Positions 8,352 to 16,733 of a stretch of DNA of 64,000 bases are shown here, piece by piece. Source of the DNA: Parasalinivibrio latis. GTDB lineage: Bacteria > Pseudomonadota > Gammaproteobacteria > Enterobacterales > Vibrionaceae. The stretch lies in assembly GCF_036825535.1 (NCBI RefSeq), contig NZ_CP098812.1, positions 372,001 through 436,000 of the forward strand. The letters run 5' to 3'. The notes under the pieces are model-generated. The model was given only the letters and a program-made list of their open reading frames with translations, was not told where the DNA came from and did not search any database. Each line of letters starts with the position of its first letter. Positions within the stretch are counted from its first letter, which is position 1. The position numbers and the translations under genes were made by a program.

Positions 8352-8753
8352 TCAGCTGGCTTTACGCTCAGCAGACTCTCCTTTTAATAAACCGGTTGCA
8401 CCTTCAGAGTAATCTCGGGGTGGCTCTTGAGGAGCCTCGGCAACGATAAGCTCTGGAACGGGTTTTGTGAACGGATTGTCCTGCTCAGGCAGATCTGGCA
8501 TAAGGTCAGAAGAGGTTTTCGCCATATGCTGGTGCAGCTTGGCGTAATCTTTAGAGATACTTTCCAACAGCTTGGCACTCTGGGCAAAATGGTCGACAAG
8601 ATCCTGCCGGTATTGCTCCAGTTCATATTTGGTTTTATCCAGCTCTTTTTGAAGAGCTTTGGCGTTGTCAGCGTTTTTTCTGGTAATGCGGGCCAGGAGG
8701 AAGCCGACAACGATGCCGACTGCTACGAGCACGAGGCCGTTAATCCACGCCAT
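8352..8753 (-). CDS. zapG: ZapG (YhcB), DUF1043 envelope/division protein
   Basis: 133 aa with one N-terminal membrane helix (about residues 5-22) followed by a long charged coiled-coil segment (about 25-75) and a disordered Pro/Glu-rich tail. This is the DUF1043/YhcB layout; family members connect cell division, elongation and envelope synthesis in E. coli. It is divergent from zapE, as in E. coli. Start ATG at 8753 follows AAGGAGTAA. Confidence 0.9.
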   Translation of the reverse strand: MAWINGLVLVAVGIVVGFLLARITRKNADNAKALQKELDKTKYELEQYRQDLVDHFAQSAKLLESISKDYAKLHQHMAKTSSDLMPDLPEQDNPFTKPVPELIVAEAPQEPPRDYSEGATGLLKGESAERKAS

Positions 8754-8913
8754 ACTTACTCCTTGTAAAAAACAGAACTAATCTTGGCAATTACTCACTA
8801 CTATACATGGCATTAGATGCCCATGGTACTATTGAATACGAGACGCGCGGGCATTGTAGTGCAAACGTGTCAGATGAAAAGTCAGCAATTCGAATAATAA
8901 AGAAGGCCATGGA

Positions 8914-10020
8914 ATGACGCCCTTATCCCGCTATCAAAAGGATTTAACCCGCCCGGAATTTCTCCGGGACAGCGCCCAGGAAAACGCTGTTCGCCACCTT
9001 GATGATTTATACCACCGTTTGGTAGAGAGAGCCTCCAAACCCAGGCTACAACCCAAGCGCAGCATCTGGCCCTGGAAGAAAGCAGAACCGGTACAAGTAG
9101 AGCCGGAAAAAGGCTTATATCTGTGGGGAGGGGTCGGAAGGGGGAAAACCTACCTGATGGACACTTTCTTTGAATGCCTGCCGTTTGAGCGCAAGACCCG
9201 GATGCACTTTCACCGGTTTATGCACCGGGTACACCATGAGCTTGGGACACTGGAAAAAGAACCAGATCCACTTAAGACGGTTGCTGACCGTTTTGCCGCT
9301 GAAACAGATGTGCTCTGTTTTGATGAGTTTTTTGTTTCTGATATTACTGACGCCATGATACTGGGCACCCTGATGCAGGAACTATTTGCCCGGGGTATCA
9401 CCCTGGTGGCAACCTCCAACATTATCCCGGATGAGCTTTACCGCAACGGCTTGCAGCGTGCCCGTTTCATGCCCGCCATTGCGTTACTGAATCAACACTG
9501 TGAAGTATTGAATGTGGATGCCGGGGTGGATTACCGGCTGCGTACCCTTGAACAGGCCGAGATATACCATCACCCCCTCGACGAGCAGGCGGAAAAAAAC
9601 CTTATCCGTTACTTTGACCAACTTGCAGATGAACCCAAATCTGAAAACAAAGTCATTGAGATCAACAACCGCCCAATGACAACACGACATGAGGCGGACG
9701 GCGTGGTGCATTTCAGTTTCAGGGAACTGTGCGATTCCCCACGCAGCCAGAATGACTATATGGAGTTGGCGCGGCTTTATCACACCATACTGTTATCTGA
9801 CGTCCCGAAGATGGGAGAGGGGACTGATGATGCGGCCCGGCGTTTTATTGCAATGGTCGATGAATTCTATGAGCGCCATGTAAAGTTGATTATTTCAGCC
9901 GAGGTGGCCATGGATGGGCTTTACACAGATGGCAGGCTGACATTTGAGTTCCGCCGTTGCTGCTCGCGGCTGATCGAAATGCAAAGCCACGACTACCTGG
10001 CCCTGGAGCATCTTCCCTAA
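8914..10020 (+). CDS. zapE: ZapE, AFG1-like division ATPase
   Basis: 368 aa P-loop ATPase of the AFG1/ZapE family, which acts at the division ring late in constriction in E. coli. Walker A GGVGRGKT is at residues 72-79 and Walker B DVLCFDE at 132-138; further AAA motifs, including an arginine-rich region near FEFRRCCSR, are present. ATG at 8914 follows AAGAAGG. Its length fits the bacterial family. No terminator is obvious before rplM. Confidence 0.94.
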   Translation: MTPLSRYQKDLTRPEFLRDSAQENAVRHLDDLYHRLVERASKPRLQPKRSIWPWKKAEPVQVEPEKGLYLWGGVGRGKTYLMDTFFECLPFERKTRMHFHRFMHRVHHELGTLEKEPDPLKTVADRFAAETDVLCFDEFFVSDITDAMILGTLMQELFARGITLVATSNIIPDELYRNGLQRARFMPAIALLNQHCEVLNVDAGVDYRLRTLEQAEIYHHPLDEQAEKNLIRYFDQLADEPKSENKVIEINNRPMTTRHEADGVVHFSFRELCDSPRSQNDYMELARLYHTILLSDVPKMGEGTDDAARRFIAMVDEFYERHVKLIISAEVAMDGLYTDGRLTFEFRRCCSRLIEMQSHDYLALEHLP

Positions 10021-10123
10021 AAGACAAAGGGCACAAAATCATCACTTGATGGGGAACCTTTGGCCAACGGGATATATTCGCCAGAAACTAACGTCCAGAA
10101 ATGCGGAAATGGTCAAAAAAATG

Positions 10124-10152
10124 GTGACTTTTTCCGCACCTTTCCCTATAAT
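10124..10152 (+). promoter_or_regulatory. Promoter of rplM-rpsI
   Basis: GTGACT (10124-10129), a 17-base spacer and a perfect TATAAT (10147-10152), followed by a GC-rich discriminator (CCGCCGACC) of the type linked to stringent control of ribosomal genes. It leaves a leader of about 125 bases before rplM. Confidence 0.75.
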
Positions 10153-10159
10153 CCGCCGA

Positions 10160-10285
10160 CCCACCGTTACTGTAAACGGCTAACGCCGGAGAGTGCCACC
10201 ACTCGAAGGGGTGATGGATGGGGCTCTTGAACAGTGGGAGCAAATGCTCCTTGAGTGAAATTGATTAAATGGGTAAACACTTAGC
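10160..10285 (+). promoter_or_regulatory. Structured 5' leader of rplM mRNA
   Basis: The leader contains at least one clear hairpin, GGAGC-AAAT-GCTCC at about 10237-10250, and a complementary pair around CCACCACTC/GGGGTGATGG further upstream. In E. coli L13 represses its own mRNA through the leader. A similar role here is an inference from position and structure. Confidence 0.4.
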
Positions 10286-10714
10286 ATGAAAACTTTCGTT
10301 GCTAAACCAGAAACCGTAAAACGCGACTGGTACGTTGTTGACGCTGAAGGTAAAACTCTGGGTCGTCTGGCTACTGAAATCGCTTCTCGCCTGCGCGGTA
10401 AGCATAAAGCAGAATACACTCCTCACGTTGACACCGGTGATTACATCGTTGTTATCAACGCTGAGAAAGTTGCCGTGACCGGTAAGAAAGCGTCTGACAA
10501 GATGTACTACCACCACTCTGGTTACATCGGCGGCATCAAGTCAATCAACTTTGAAAAGCTGATTGCCAAGAAGCCTGAGATGGTAATCGAGCTTGCCGTT
10601 AAAGGTATGCTGCCACGTGGTCCTCTGGGTCGTGCCATGTTCCGTAAGCTGAAAGTTTACGCGGGCACTGAGCACAAGCACACTGCGCAACAGCCGCAGG
10701 TACTGGACATCTAA
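10286..10714 (+). CDS. rplM: Ribosomal protein L13
   Basis: 142 aa large-subunit protein L13, early assembly protein. Full family length, with the conserved LGRLATEIASRLRGKHK and GMLPRGPLGRAM segments. Its codon use is visibly that of a highly expressed gene (CTG, CGT, GGT). rpsI starts 15 bases downstream, so the two form the usual operon. Confidence 0.99.
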   Translation: MKTFVAKPETVKRDWYVVDAEGKTLGRLATEIASRLRGKHKAEYTPHVDTGDYIVVINAEKVAVTGKKASDKMYYHHSGYIGGIKSINFEKLIAKKPEMVIELAVKGMLPRGPLGRAMFRKLKVYAGTEHKHTAQQPQVLDI

Positions 10715-10729
10715 TTGGGGGACAGAGTA

Positions 10730-11119
10730 ATGGCAGAACAATACTACGGCACTGGTCGTCGCAAAAGCTCCGCAGCTCGAGTATTCATCAAGCCGGGCAA
10801 CGGTAACATCGTAATCAACAAGCGTTCACTGGAAACTTATTTCGGTCGTGAAACTGCTCGCATGGTTGTTCGTCAGCCACTGGAGCTGGTTGAAATGACT
10901 GAGAAGCTGGACCTGTACATCACTGTTACCGGTGGTGGTATCTCTGGTCAAGCGGGCGCTATCCGTCACGGTATCACCCGTGCACTGATGGAATACGATG
11001 AAACACTGCGTCCTGCACTGCGTGCAGCTGGCTTTGTTACTCGTGATGCTCGTCGTGTTGAGCGTAAGAAAGTTGGTCTGCGCAAAGCACGTCGTCGTCC
11101 ACAGTTCTCTAAGCGTTAA
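10730..11119 (+). CDS. rpsI: Ribosomal protein S9
   Basis: 129 aa small-subunit protein S9 ending in the basic tail ARRRPQFSKR whose last residues reach the P-site tRNA. A longer frame opens at a TTG (10715), but the ATG at 10730 behind GGGGGACAG gives the family start MAEQYYGTGRRK. A strong terminator follows. Confidence 0.99.
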   Translation: MAEQYYGTGRRKSSAARVFIKPGNGNIVINKRSLETYFGRETARMVVRQPLELVEMTEKLDLYITVTGGGISGQAGAIRHGITRALMEYDETLRPALRAAGFVTRDARRVERKKVGLRKARRRPQFSKR

Positions 11120-11146
11120 TTTATCGCTTACAGTTCTATTGGACAG

Positions 11147-11176
11147 AAAAACCCGGCTTTTTGGCCGGGTTTTTTT
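11147..11176 (+). terminator. Terminator after rpsI
   Basis: AAACCCGGC pairs with GCCGGGTTT around a TTTTTG loop and runs into seven Ts. Confidence 0.92.
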
Positions 11177-11533
11177 ATATCTGTATTTTTCAGGGCTCTG
11201 GCAGCAGAGACATTGGTCACACCCACCACAAACATTGTGGCTTTTTATCTCGCCATAGATCACAAATCTTCCAATCTTTCCTAACCATCTTTCGTAACAC
11301 TGTTTTGTCTATCTCTATGAATTTAATGAATTAAATAACGCTTTTTGCATGTTACAAAAAGGTAGCCTTATCTTGTCAAAAAGTAGGGTTTTCTTTATCA
11401 TTTGAGCACCGTGATAACAGTTTATAAAAAAGCAGCTAAGCTGTTGTTACTTTTCTTGATGAGTTAGCCGTACGCTCCATGGACGCAAAGGAAATAACAA
11501 TAATCCCTGCGGGAGCAAAAGGGAGACAATTGG
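11177..11533 (+). promoter_or_regulatory. Regulatory region and promoter of petABC
   Basis: No gene is visible in this stretch. A second weak hairpin with a T-tail (CCACAA-ACA-TTGTGG, 11226-11240) may back up the rpsI terminator. A good sigma-70 promoter is TTGTCA (11373-11378), 17 bases, TATCAT (11396-11401). A perfect inverted repeat, ATTTAAT-GA-ATTAAAT (11321-11336), lies about 36 bases upstream of the -35 and could bind a regulator. TTATCA/TGATAA (11395-11400 and 11412-11417) flank the start point. Which regulator acts here is unknown. Confidence 0.6.
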
Positions 11534-12127
11534 ATGAGCAATGCGCCAGTGAATGCCGGCAGACGCCGCTTTCTCACTGCCACGACAGCCGTAGTGGGTG
11601 GTGTGGGAGCCGTAGCCGTGGCGGTTCCATTTATTAAATCTTGGAACCCCAGCGCCAAGGCCAAAGCAGCCGGTGCGCCGGTCGAAGTGGATATTAGCAA
11701 GCTGGAAGTGGGACAAATGGTTCGCGTCGAGTGGCGGGGTAAACCTGTCTGGGTCGTGCGCCGCAGTCAAACGATTCTTGACCAGCTTGGAAGCCTTGAT
11801 GGTCAGTTACGTGACCCTGCTTCAGATGAACCTCAACAACCTGAATACGCCAAAAATACCTATCGTTCAGTGAACCCTGAGTATCTGGTGGCCGTAGGTG
11901 TTTGTACCCACCTGGGTTGCTCACCGACTTATCTGCCGGATACTTTCGGTGAGCAGGTAAGCGGAGTGAATGCCGGATTCTTCTGCCCATGTCATGGTTC
12001 TAAATTTGATATGGCCGGCCGCGTGTTCCAAGGGGTGCCTGCACCTCTGAACCTGGTGATTCCGCCACATAAATTCCTGGATGACAACCGCATCCTGGTT
12101 GGTGTAGATGATGAGGGGGCAGCGTAA
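11534..12127 (+). CDS. petA: PetA, Rieske iron-sulfur subunit of cytochrome bc1
   Basis: 197 aa. A twin-arginine signal (RRR at residues 10-12, then a hydrophobic stretch to about 33) acts as Tat export signal and membrane anchor. The Rieske [2Fe-2S] ligands are Cys124/His126 in CTHLGC and Cys151/His154 in CPCHG, with Cys129 and Cys153 as the disulfide pair. The protein passes electrons from quinol to cytochrome c1. The stop codon shares one base with the petB ATG (TAATG). Confidence 0.98.
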   Translation: MSNAPVNAGRRRFLTATTAVVGGVGAVAVAVPFIKSWNPSAKAKAAGAPVEVDISKLEVGQMVRVEWRGKPVWVVRRSQTILDQLGSLDGQLRDPASDEPQQPEYAKNTYRSVNPEYLVAVGVCTHLGCSPTYLPDTFGEQVSGVNAGFFCPCHGSKFDMAGRVFQGVPAPLNLVIPPHKFLDDNRILVGVDDEGAA

Positions 12128-13392
12128 TGGAAAACCTGCTTAATTGGGTCGAAAAACGTCTACCCATGATGAATGCTTATAAAAAGCATTTGTCTGAATA
12201 CCCAATGCCGAAGAGCTTCAACTTTTGGTACCTATTCGGTTCTTTGGCAATGTTGGTTCTGGTTAACCAGATTCTCACCGGTATCTGGCTTACGATGAGC
12301 TACAACCCTTCTGCTGAAGGGGCGTTTGCTTCAATCGAATACATTATGCGTGACGTGGAGTACGGCTGGTTGCTGCGATATATGCACTCCACCGGTGCGT
12401 CAGCATTTTTTGTTGTGGTCTATCTCCACATGTACCGTGGCCTTATCTACGGCTCTTACCAAAAGCCGCGTGAACTTCTGTGGCTGTTCGGTATGCTGAT
12501 CTTCCTGGTCTTGATGGCAGAAGCCTTTATGGGTTACCTGCTGCCATGGGGGCAGATGTCATACTGGGGTGCACAGGTAATCATCTCGCTCTTCGGTGCT
12601 ATTCCGTATATCGGTGATGACCTGACCCTTTGGATTCGTGGTGACTATGTGATTTCCGGTGCGACGCTGAACCGTTTCTTCGCATTGCATGTCATTGCCT
12701 TGCCACTGGTTCTGGTTCTTCTCGTCGTGCTGCACATCCTGGCACTGCACGAAGTGGGATCGAACAACCCGGATGGAATCGAAACCAAGCTGCCGAAAGG
12801 CACTAAAGGTGAGGGATACCAGACCCAGTTTAAATTCCACAGCTACTACAGCAAAAAGTACGACATCATTGATTCGATCCCGTTCCACCCTTACGGCACG
12901 GTGAAGGATCTTATCGGTATCGGTGGTTTCGGTATCCTGTTTGCGTATGTGATTTTCTTCAACCCTGAGATGGGCGGCTATTTCCTTGAGCCACCTAACT
13001 TCGAAGCGGCTAACCCGCTGAAGACTCCTGAGCACATTGCTCCTGTTTGGTACTTCACACCTTTCTACGCCATTCTTCGTGCCATTCCGCACAAGCTGAT
13101 GGGTGTTGTGGCCATGGGGCTGTCAATCGTGTTGTTGTTCCTGTTGCCATGGCTTGATCGCTGTAAGGTACGTTCGTACCGCTACCGCAGCAAGTTCCAC
13201 ACAATCAACATTGCACAGTTCATTGTGGCCTTTGTAGTACTGGGCGTGTTGGGTGCGTTGCCTGCAACCCCGACCTACACGCTTCTGGCTCAGATCTTCA
13301 GCTTCTGTTACTTCATGTTCTTTGTCCTGCTGTTCTTCTACAGCAAAAATGAAGTGACCAAACCGCTACCAGAGAGGGTGAACTACAAATGA
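12127..13392 (+). CDS. petB: PetB, cytochrome b subunit of bc1
   Basis: 421 aa polytopic membrane protein with eight predicted helices; the b-type haem histidines are in HSTGASAFFVVVYLHMYRG and HVIALPLVLVLLVVLH. It carries both quinone sites. The quinol-oxidation motif usually written PEWY reads PVWY here (PVWYFTPFYAILR), a variant known in several proteobacteria. petC begins four bases before the petB stop. Confidence 0.98.
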   Translation: MENLLNWVEKRLPMMNAYKKHLSEYPMPKSFNFWYLFGSLAMLVLVNQILTGIWLTMSYNPSAEGAFASIEYIMRDVEYGWLLRYMHSTGASAFFVVVYLHMYRGLIYGSYQKPRELLWLFGMLIFLVLMAEAFMGYLLPWGQMSYWGAQVIISLFGAIPYIGDDLTLWIRGDYVISGATLNRFFALHVIALPLVLVLLVVLHILALHEVGSNNPDGIETKLPKGTKGEGYQTQFKFHSYYSKKYDIIDSIPFHPYGTVKDLIGIGGFGILFAYVIFFNPEMGGYFLEPPNFEAANPLKTPEHIAPVWYFTPFYAILRAIPHKLMGVVAMGLSIVLLFLLPWLDRCKVRSYRYRSKFHTINIAQFIVAFVVLGVLGALPATPTYTLLAQIFSFCYFMFFVLLFFYSKNEVTKPLPERVNYK

Positions 13393-14126
13393 AGAAATGG
13401 ATTGTAATGTTGTTTGCCCTGCTGCCATCGCTGGTGATGGCGGCTGGTGCAAATGTACCGCTGGATGCAGCGAATAATGACCTTTCTGATAAGGCTTCTC
13501 TGCAGCGTGGCGCAAAGTTGTTCATGAACTACTGCTTTGCCTGTCACTCAACCCAGTACCAGCGTTACCAGCGTGTAGCGGACGATCTGGAGATCCCAGA
13601 AGATCTGATGATGGAGCATCTGGTGTTTGATCAGAATGCCAAAATTGGTGATCTGATGGAAAATGCCATTCCTGACGCAACGGCTGGTGAGTATTTCGGT
13701 GCCGCAGCCCCTGATTTGACGCTGGTGGCGCGAGTCCGCGGTACAGATTGGATTTACACTTACCTTCGTTCTTTCTATGTGGATCCGTCCCGTCCATTCG
13801 GCGTGAACAACGTTGTTTTCCCTTTGGTCGGTATGCCACACGTGCTGGAAGAGCTTCAGGGAACACCTCGCAAGATCTTCGAAACTGTTCAGGTTGACGG
13901 TAAAGAAGTTCAGGAATTCATCGAACTTCGTTCGGACGGAAACGGCGAATTGAGTGAAGATGAGTACGATGACGCCGTACGTGATTTGGTCAACTTCCTT
14001 GAGTATTCTGCGGAGCCTATAAAGCTGGAACGTCAGCAAATGGGTTGGTGGGTGATTGGATTCATGGTTATTTTCCTAATCCTCTCATATCTGCTCAAGA
14101 AAGAGTATTGGCGAGATGTCCACTGA
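13389..14126 (+). CDS. petC: PetC, cytochrome c1 subunit of bc1
   Basis: 245 aa. A signal peptide (about residues 1-19) is followed by a single haem-attachment site CFACH (49-53) and a C-terminal membrane anchor (about 218-237) ending in a basic tail. In the complex it accepts electrons from the Rieske protein and passes them to soluble or membrane cytochrome c. The ATG overlaps petB, so the three pet genes are translationally coupled. A terminator follows before sspA. Confidence 0.97.
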   Translation: MKKWIVMLFALLPSLVMAAGANVPLDAANNDLSDKASLQRGAKLFMNYCFACHSTQYQRYQRVADDLEIPEDLMMEHLVFDQNAKIGDLMENAIPDATAGEYFGAAAPDLTLVARVRGTDWIYTYLRSFYVDPSRPFGVNNVVFPLVGMPHVLEELQGTPRKIFETVQVDGKEVQEFIELRSDGNGELSEDEYDDAVRDLVNFLEYSAEPIKLERQQMGWWVIGFMVIFLILSYLLKKEYWRDVH

Positions 14127-14156
14127 TCGGTTAATCTAGATGGCCAACGAATCCGC

Positions 14157-14188
14157 AATGGGAGCCGTGTGCTCCCGTTGCTTTTTTG
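14157..14188 (+). terminator. Terminator after petC
   Basis: A ten-base-pair stem (CAATGGGAGC with GCTCCCGTTG, one G-U pair) around CGTGT, followed by C and six Ts. Confidence 0.88.
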
Positions 14189-14215
14189 TGTTATTGAAAC
14201 GTCCTGGAGGGGTAA

Positions 14216-14854
14216 ATGGCTGTTGCTGCCAACAAACGCTCGGTGATGACACTTTATTCTGATGCGACTGATATGTACAGCCATCAGGTGCGCATCGTGC
14301 TTGCTGAAAAAGGTGTAAGTGTCGAAATCGAACTGGTGGATCAGGACAACATGCCTGAAGACCTTCGTGCACTGAACCCGTACGGATCAGTTCCTACACT
14401 GGTTGATCGTGAGCTGGTACTGTACAACGCAAATATCATCATGGAATACCTTGATGAGCGTTTCCCTCATCCACCACTGATGCCTGTTTACCCTGTTGCC
14501 CGTGGCAACAGCCGTCTGTTCATGTACCGTATTGAACGTAACTGGTATTCCCTGGTTGAGACAATCGTATCTGGTGGCCCTGAAGAAGCAGACAGAGCAC
14601 GCAAACAACTGCGTGAAGAACTGATGTCAATGGCGCCGGTATTTGCTGAATACCCATACTTCATGAGCGAAGAATTCAGTCTGGTTGACTGCTACCTTGC
14701 TCCATTGTTGTGGCGTCTTCCAATCCTGGGTATCGACCTGACCGGTCCTGGTGCCAAGGAAGTGAAGAACTACATGGCCCGTGTGTTCGAGCGTGATTCG
14801 TTCCTTGCATCGCTGACTGAAGCAGAGCGCGAAATGCGCCTTACCCGCAAGTAA
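14216..14854 (+). CDS. sspA: Stringent starvation protein A
   Basis: 212 aa with a glutathione-transferase fold: thioredoxin-like N-terminus (about 10-85) and helical C-terminal domain. SspA is not a transferase; it binds RNA polymerase with sigma-70 and acts in stationary phase and acid tolerance. The conserved surface patch PHPPLMPVYPVARG, needed for polymerase binding in E. coli, is intact. Start ATG behind CTGGAGGGG. sspB begins one base after the stop. Confidence 0.97.
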   Translation: MAVAANKRSVMTLYSDATDMYSHQVRIVLAEKGVSVEIELVDQDNMPEDLRALNPYGSVPTLVDRELVLYNANIIMEYLDERFPHPPLMPVYPVARGNSRLFMYRIERNWYSLVETIVSGGPEEADRARKQLREELMSMAPVFAEYPYFMSEEFSLVDCYLAPLLWRLPILGIDLTGPGAKEVKNYMARVFERDSFLASLTEAEREMRLTRK

Positions 14855-14855
14855 T

Positions 14856-15359
14856 ATGGCGATGGACAGTATGACACCACGCCGCCCGTACCTCCTGCGC
14901 GCTTATTATGAGTGGCTGCTGGAAAATGATCTGACCCCACATCTGGTGGTTGAGGCAGATTTGCCGGGTGTTCGTGTACCGCGTGAGTTTGTTCAGGACG
15001 GCCAGATCGTACTGAACGTTGCACCCCGCGCGGTGGGTAACCTGGAACTGGGCAGTGAAGATGTTCGCTTCAATGCACGTTTCAGCGGTCGTCCTTTTGC
15101 TGTTGAAGTACCTGTTTACGCCGTACTTGCAATCTATGCCCGTGAAAACGGTGCTGGCACTATGTTTGAGCCAGAGGCTGCCTACATGCCTCATGGCGAA
15201 GAGATGTTTGACGGCCTGGAAAATGAAGGTCTGGGCGTTGTTGAGGAGCTTGAGGATCAGGATTCTTTTGAAGAGCCTGTTTTTGAAGCCGCGGATGGTG
15301 ATGATGAAACACCGCCGCGTCCACCTCGTGGACGCCCTTCCCTGCGGGTCGTGAAGTAG
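14856..15359 (+). CDS. sspB: SspB, ClpXP specificity adaptor
   Basis: 167 aa adaptor that binds ssrA-tagged peptides and delivers them to ClpXP. The folded substrate-binding domain covers about residues 8-120, followed by an acidic flexible linker and the C-terminal ClpX-docking peptide RGRPSLRVVK, which is complete. Three in-frame ATGs (14856, 14862, 14871) are possible starts; comparison with E. coli favours 14862. Operon with sspA. Confidence 0.96.
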   Translation: MAMDSMTPRRPYLLRAYYEWLLENDLTPHLVVEADLPGVRVPREFVQDGQIVLNVAPRAVGNLELGSEDVRFNARFSGRPFAVEVPVYAVLAIYARENGAGTMFEPEAAYMPHGEEMFDGLENEGLGVVEELEDQDSFEEPVFEAADGDDETPPRPPRGRPSLRVVK

Positions 15360-15384
15360 TTCAGGCTACGCCACGCAGAACAAT

Positions 15385-15416
15385 AAAAAACGCAGCCGAC
15401 TGGCTGCGTTTTTTTG
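15385..15416. terminator. Bidirectional terminator between sspB and dolP
   Basis: CGCAGCC and GGCTGCG pair around GACT, with six As on the left and seven Ts on the right, serving the convergent transcripts. Confidence 0.92.
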
Positions 15417-15429
15417 TTTAAATGATTGT

Positions 15430-16089
15430 TTATTGAACCGGTGGTTCATCAACAATTTTAAAGGTTTCGACTGTATCGGTACTTTCTGCCGGGGCGGTTT
15501 CCGGCCCTTGAGATGATGTGGCGTCAGTTACTGGGCTGGGTGTCGAAACCGGCTTGGTACCGTCGATGTATTCGAATGCCTTAATGACCTGTTTAACGCC
15601 CGAGATATTGCGGGCAATGTCTGCTGCTATATCAGCCTGGGATTGGGTAACAAAGCCAAGCAAGAAAACCTCGCGGTCTTCAGTAAGCACTTTTACGTAA
15701 ACATCAGTCAGTTTCTTGTTGGCAATCAGGGCTGATTTTACCTTGGTGGTTATCCAGGTATCGTCAGCGACTTCACCCAGAGTCAAAGGTGGGCGGATCC
15801 GAATTTGGTCGTAGACTTCATCCACTGCCTGAAGACGCCTTACTTTGTCGACCAGTTCACTGCGAAGACGTGGTGTCTCTGCCTGTCCGACTAGCAGAAC
15901 TTTTCCATCATAGGATACTGCGTTGACCCGCACGCCGGTTTTAAACGGCTCCTTGTTGGCAATGCCAGCCACTTCGACACCAATGGCTGTGTCATCCCAG
16001 GTCTCCCCAACGGAACGAGGGTCAGTCTGGTAGACCGCTGAACAGGAAACCAGCGACAGTGCCATCAGACCAATGAGCCAAGATTTCAT
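15430..16089 (-). CDS. dolP: DolP (YraP), dual-BON-domain outer-membrane lipoprotein
   Basis: 219 aa. Signal peptide with lipobox LSLVSC (cysteine at residue 16), then two BON domains (about 40-115 and 120-190). DolP binds anionic phospholipid, localises to division sites and supports outer-membrane integrity and BAM function in E. coli. A longer frame opens at 16131, but the ATG at 16089 follows AAGGAGGAAG and begins a proper lipoprotein signal. After the second BON domain there is a Ser/Thr/Pro/Glu-rich tail of about 40 residues, longer than in E. coli. Last gene of lpoA-yraN-diaA-dolP. Confidence 0.93.
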   Translation of the reverse strand: MKSWLIGLMALSLVSCSAVYQTDPRSVGETWDDTAIGVEVAGIANKEPFKTGVRVNAVSYDGKVLLVGQAETPRLRSELVDKVRRLQAVDEVYDQIRIRPPLTLGEVADDTWITTKVKSALIANKKLTDVYVKVLTEDREVFLLGFVTQSQADIAADIARNISGVKQVIKAFEYIDGTKPVSTPSPVTDATSSQGPETAPAESTDTVETFKIVDEPPVQ

Positions 16090-16137
16090 AAACGACTTCC
16101 TCCTTCTCAATGGCCTGATGCCCAGGCCCAATATTTG

Positions 16138-16731
16138 TCAGTATTCCTCGTGACGAGGGAACAGAACGTTATCAATTAAATCGCACAGGGCATGGAGAAC
16201 CAGTTGGTGAACTTCCTGAATTCTTGCCGTGCGTTGGGAAGGTACGCGTATTTCAACGTCCTGCTGGCCTAAAAGACCGGCCATTTCACCACCGTCCTTA
16301 CCGGTGAGGGCGACAATGGTCATGTCCCGGGTTACGGCAGCTTCCATTGCTTTAATGATGTCTTTGCTGTTGCCGCTGGTAGAGATAGCCAACAGGATAT
16401 CGCCGGATTGTCCAAGGGCGCGTACCTGCTTTGAGAAAATTTCCTCATAGTTGTAGTCATTGGCAACCGCGGTCAGGGTGGTCGTGTCTGTCGTCAACGC
16501 AAGTGCCGGCAGGCTCGGACGCTCTGTTTCGAAGCGATTCAGCAGGCAAGAGACAAAATGCTGTCCGTTTGCCGCGGAACCACCGTTACCGCAGCACAGG
16601 ATTTTATTGCCGTTGAGCAGGCACTGCACCATGGCTTGGGCGCCTTTGGCCATAACATCCGGCAGGGCTTCTGCTGCAGCAATATGAGTCTGGATGTTTT
16701 CAGTGAAACTCTCTTTAATGCTCTCTTGCAT
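16138..16731 (-). CDS. diaA: DiaA, DnaA-binding initiation factor
   Basis: 197 aa SIS-domain protein, homologous to sedoheptulose-7-phosphate isomerase GmhA but acting as a tetrameric DnaA-binding protein that times replication initiation. The SIS loop NGGSAANGQHF is at residues 49-59. The neighbourhood (yraN upstream, dolP downstream) is that of diaA and not gmhA. Two bases separate it from yraN. Confidence 0.93.
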   Translation of the reverse strand: MQESIKESFTENIQTHIAAAEALPDVMAKGAQAMVQCLLNGNKILCCGNGGSAANGQHFVSCLLNRFETERPSLPALALTTDTTTLTAVANDYNYEEIFSKQVRALGQSGDILLAISTSGNSKDIIKAMEAAVTRDMTIVALTGKDGGEMAGLLGQQDVEIRVPSQRTARIQEVHQLVLHALCDLIDNVLFPRHEEY

Positions 16732-16733
16732 GT

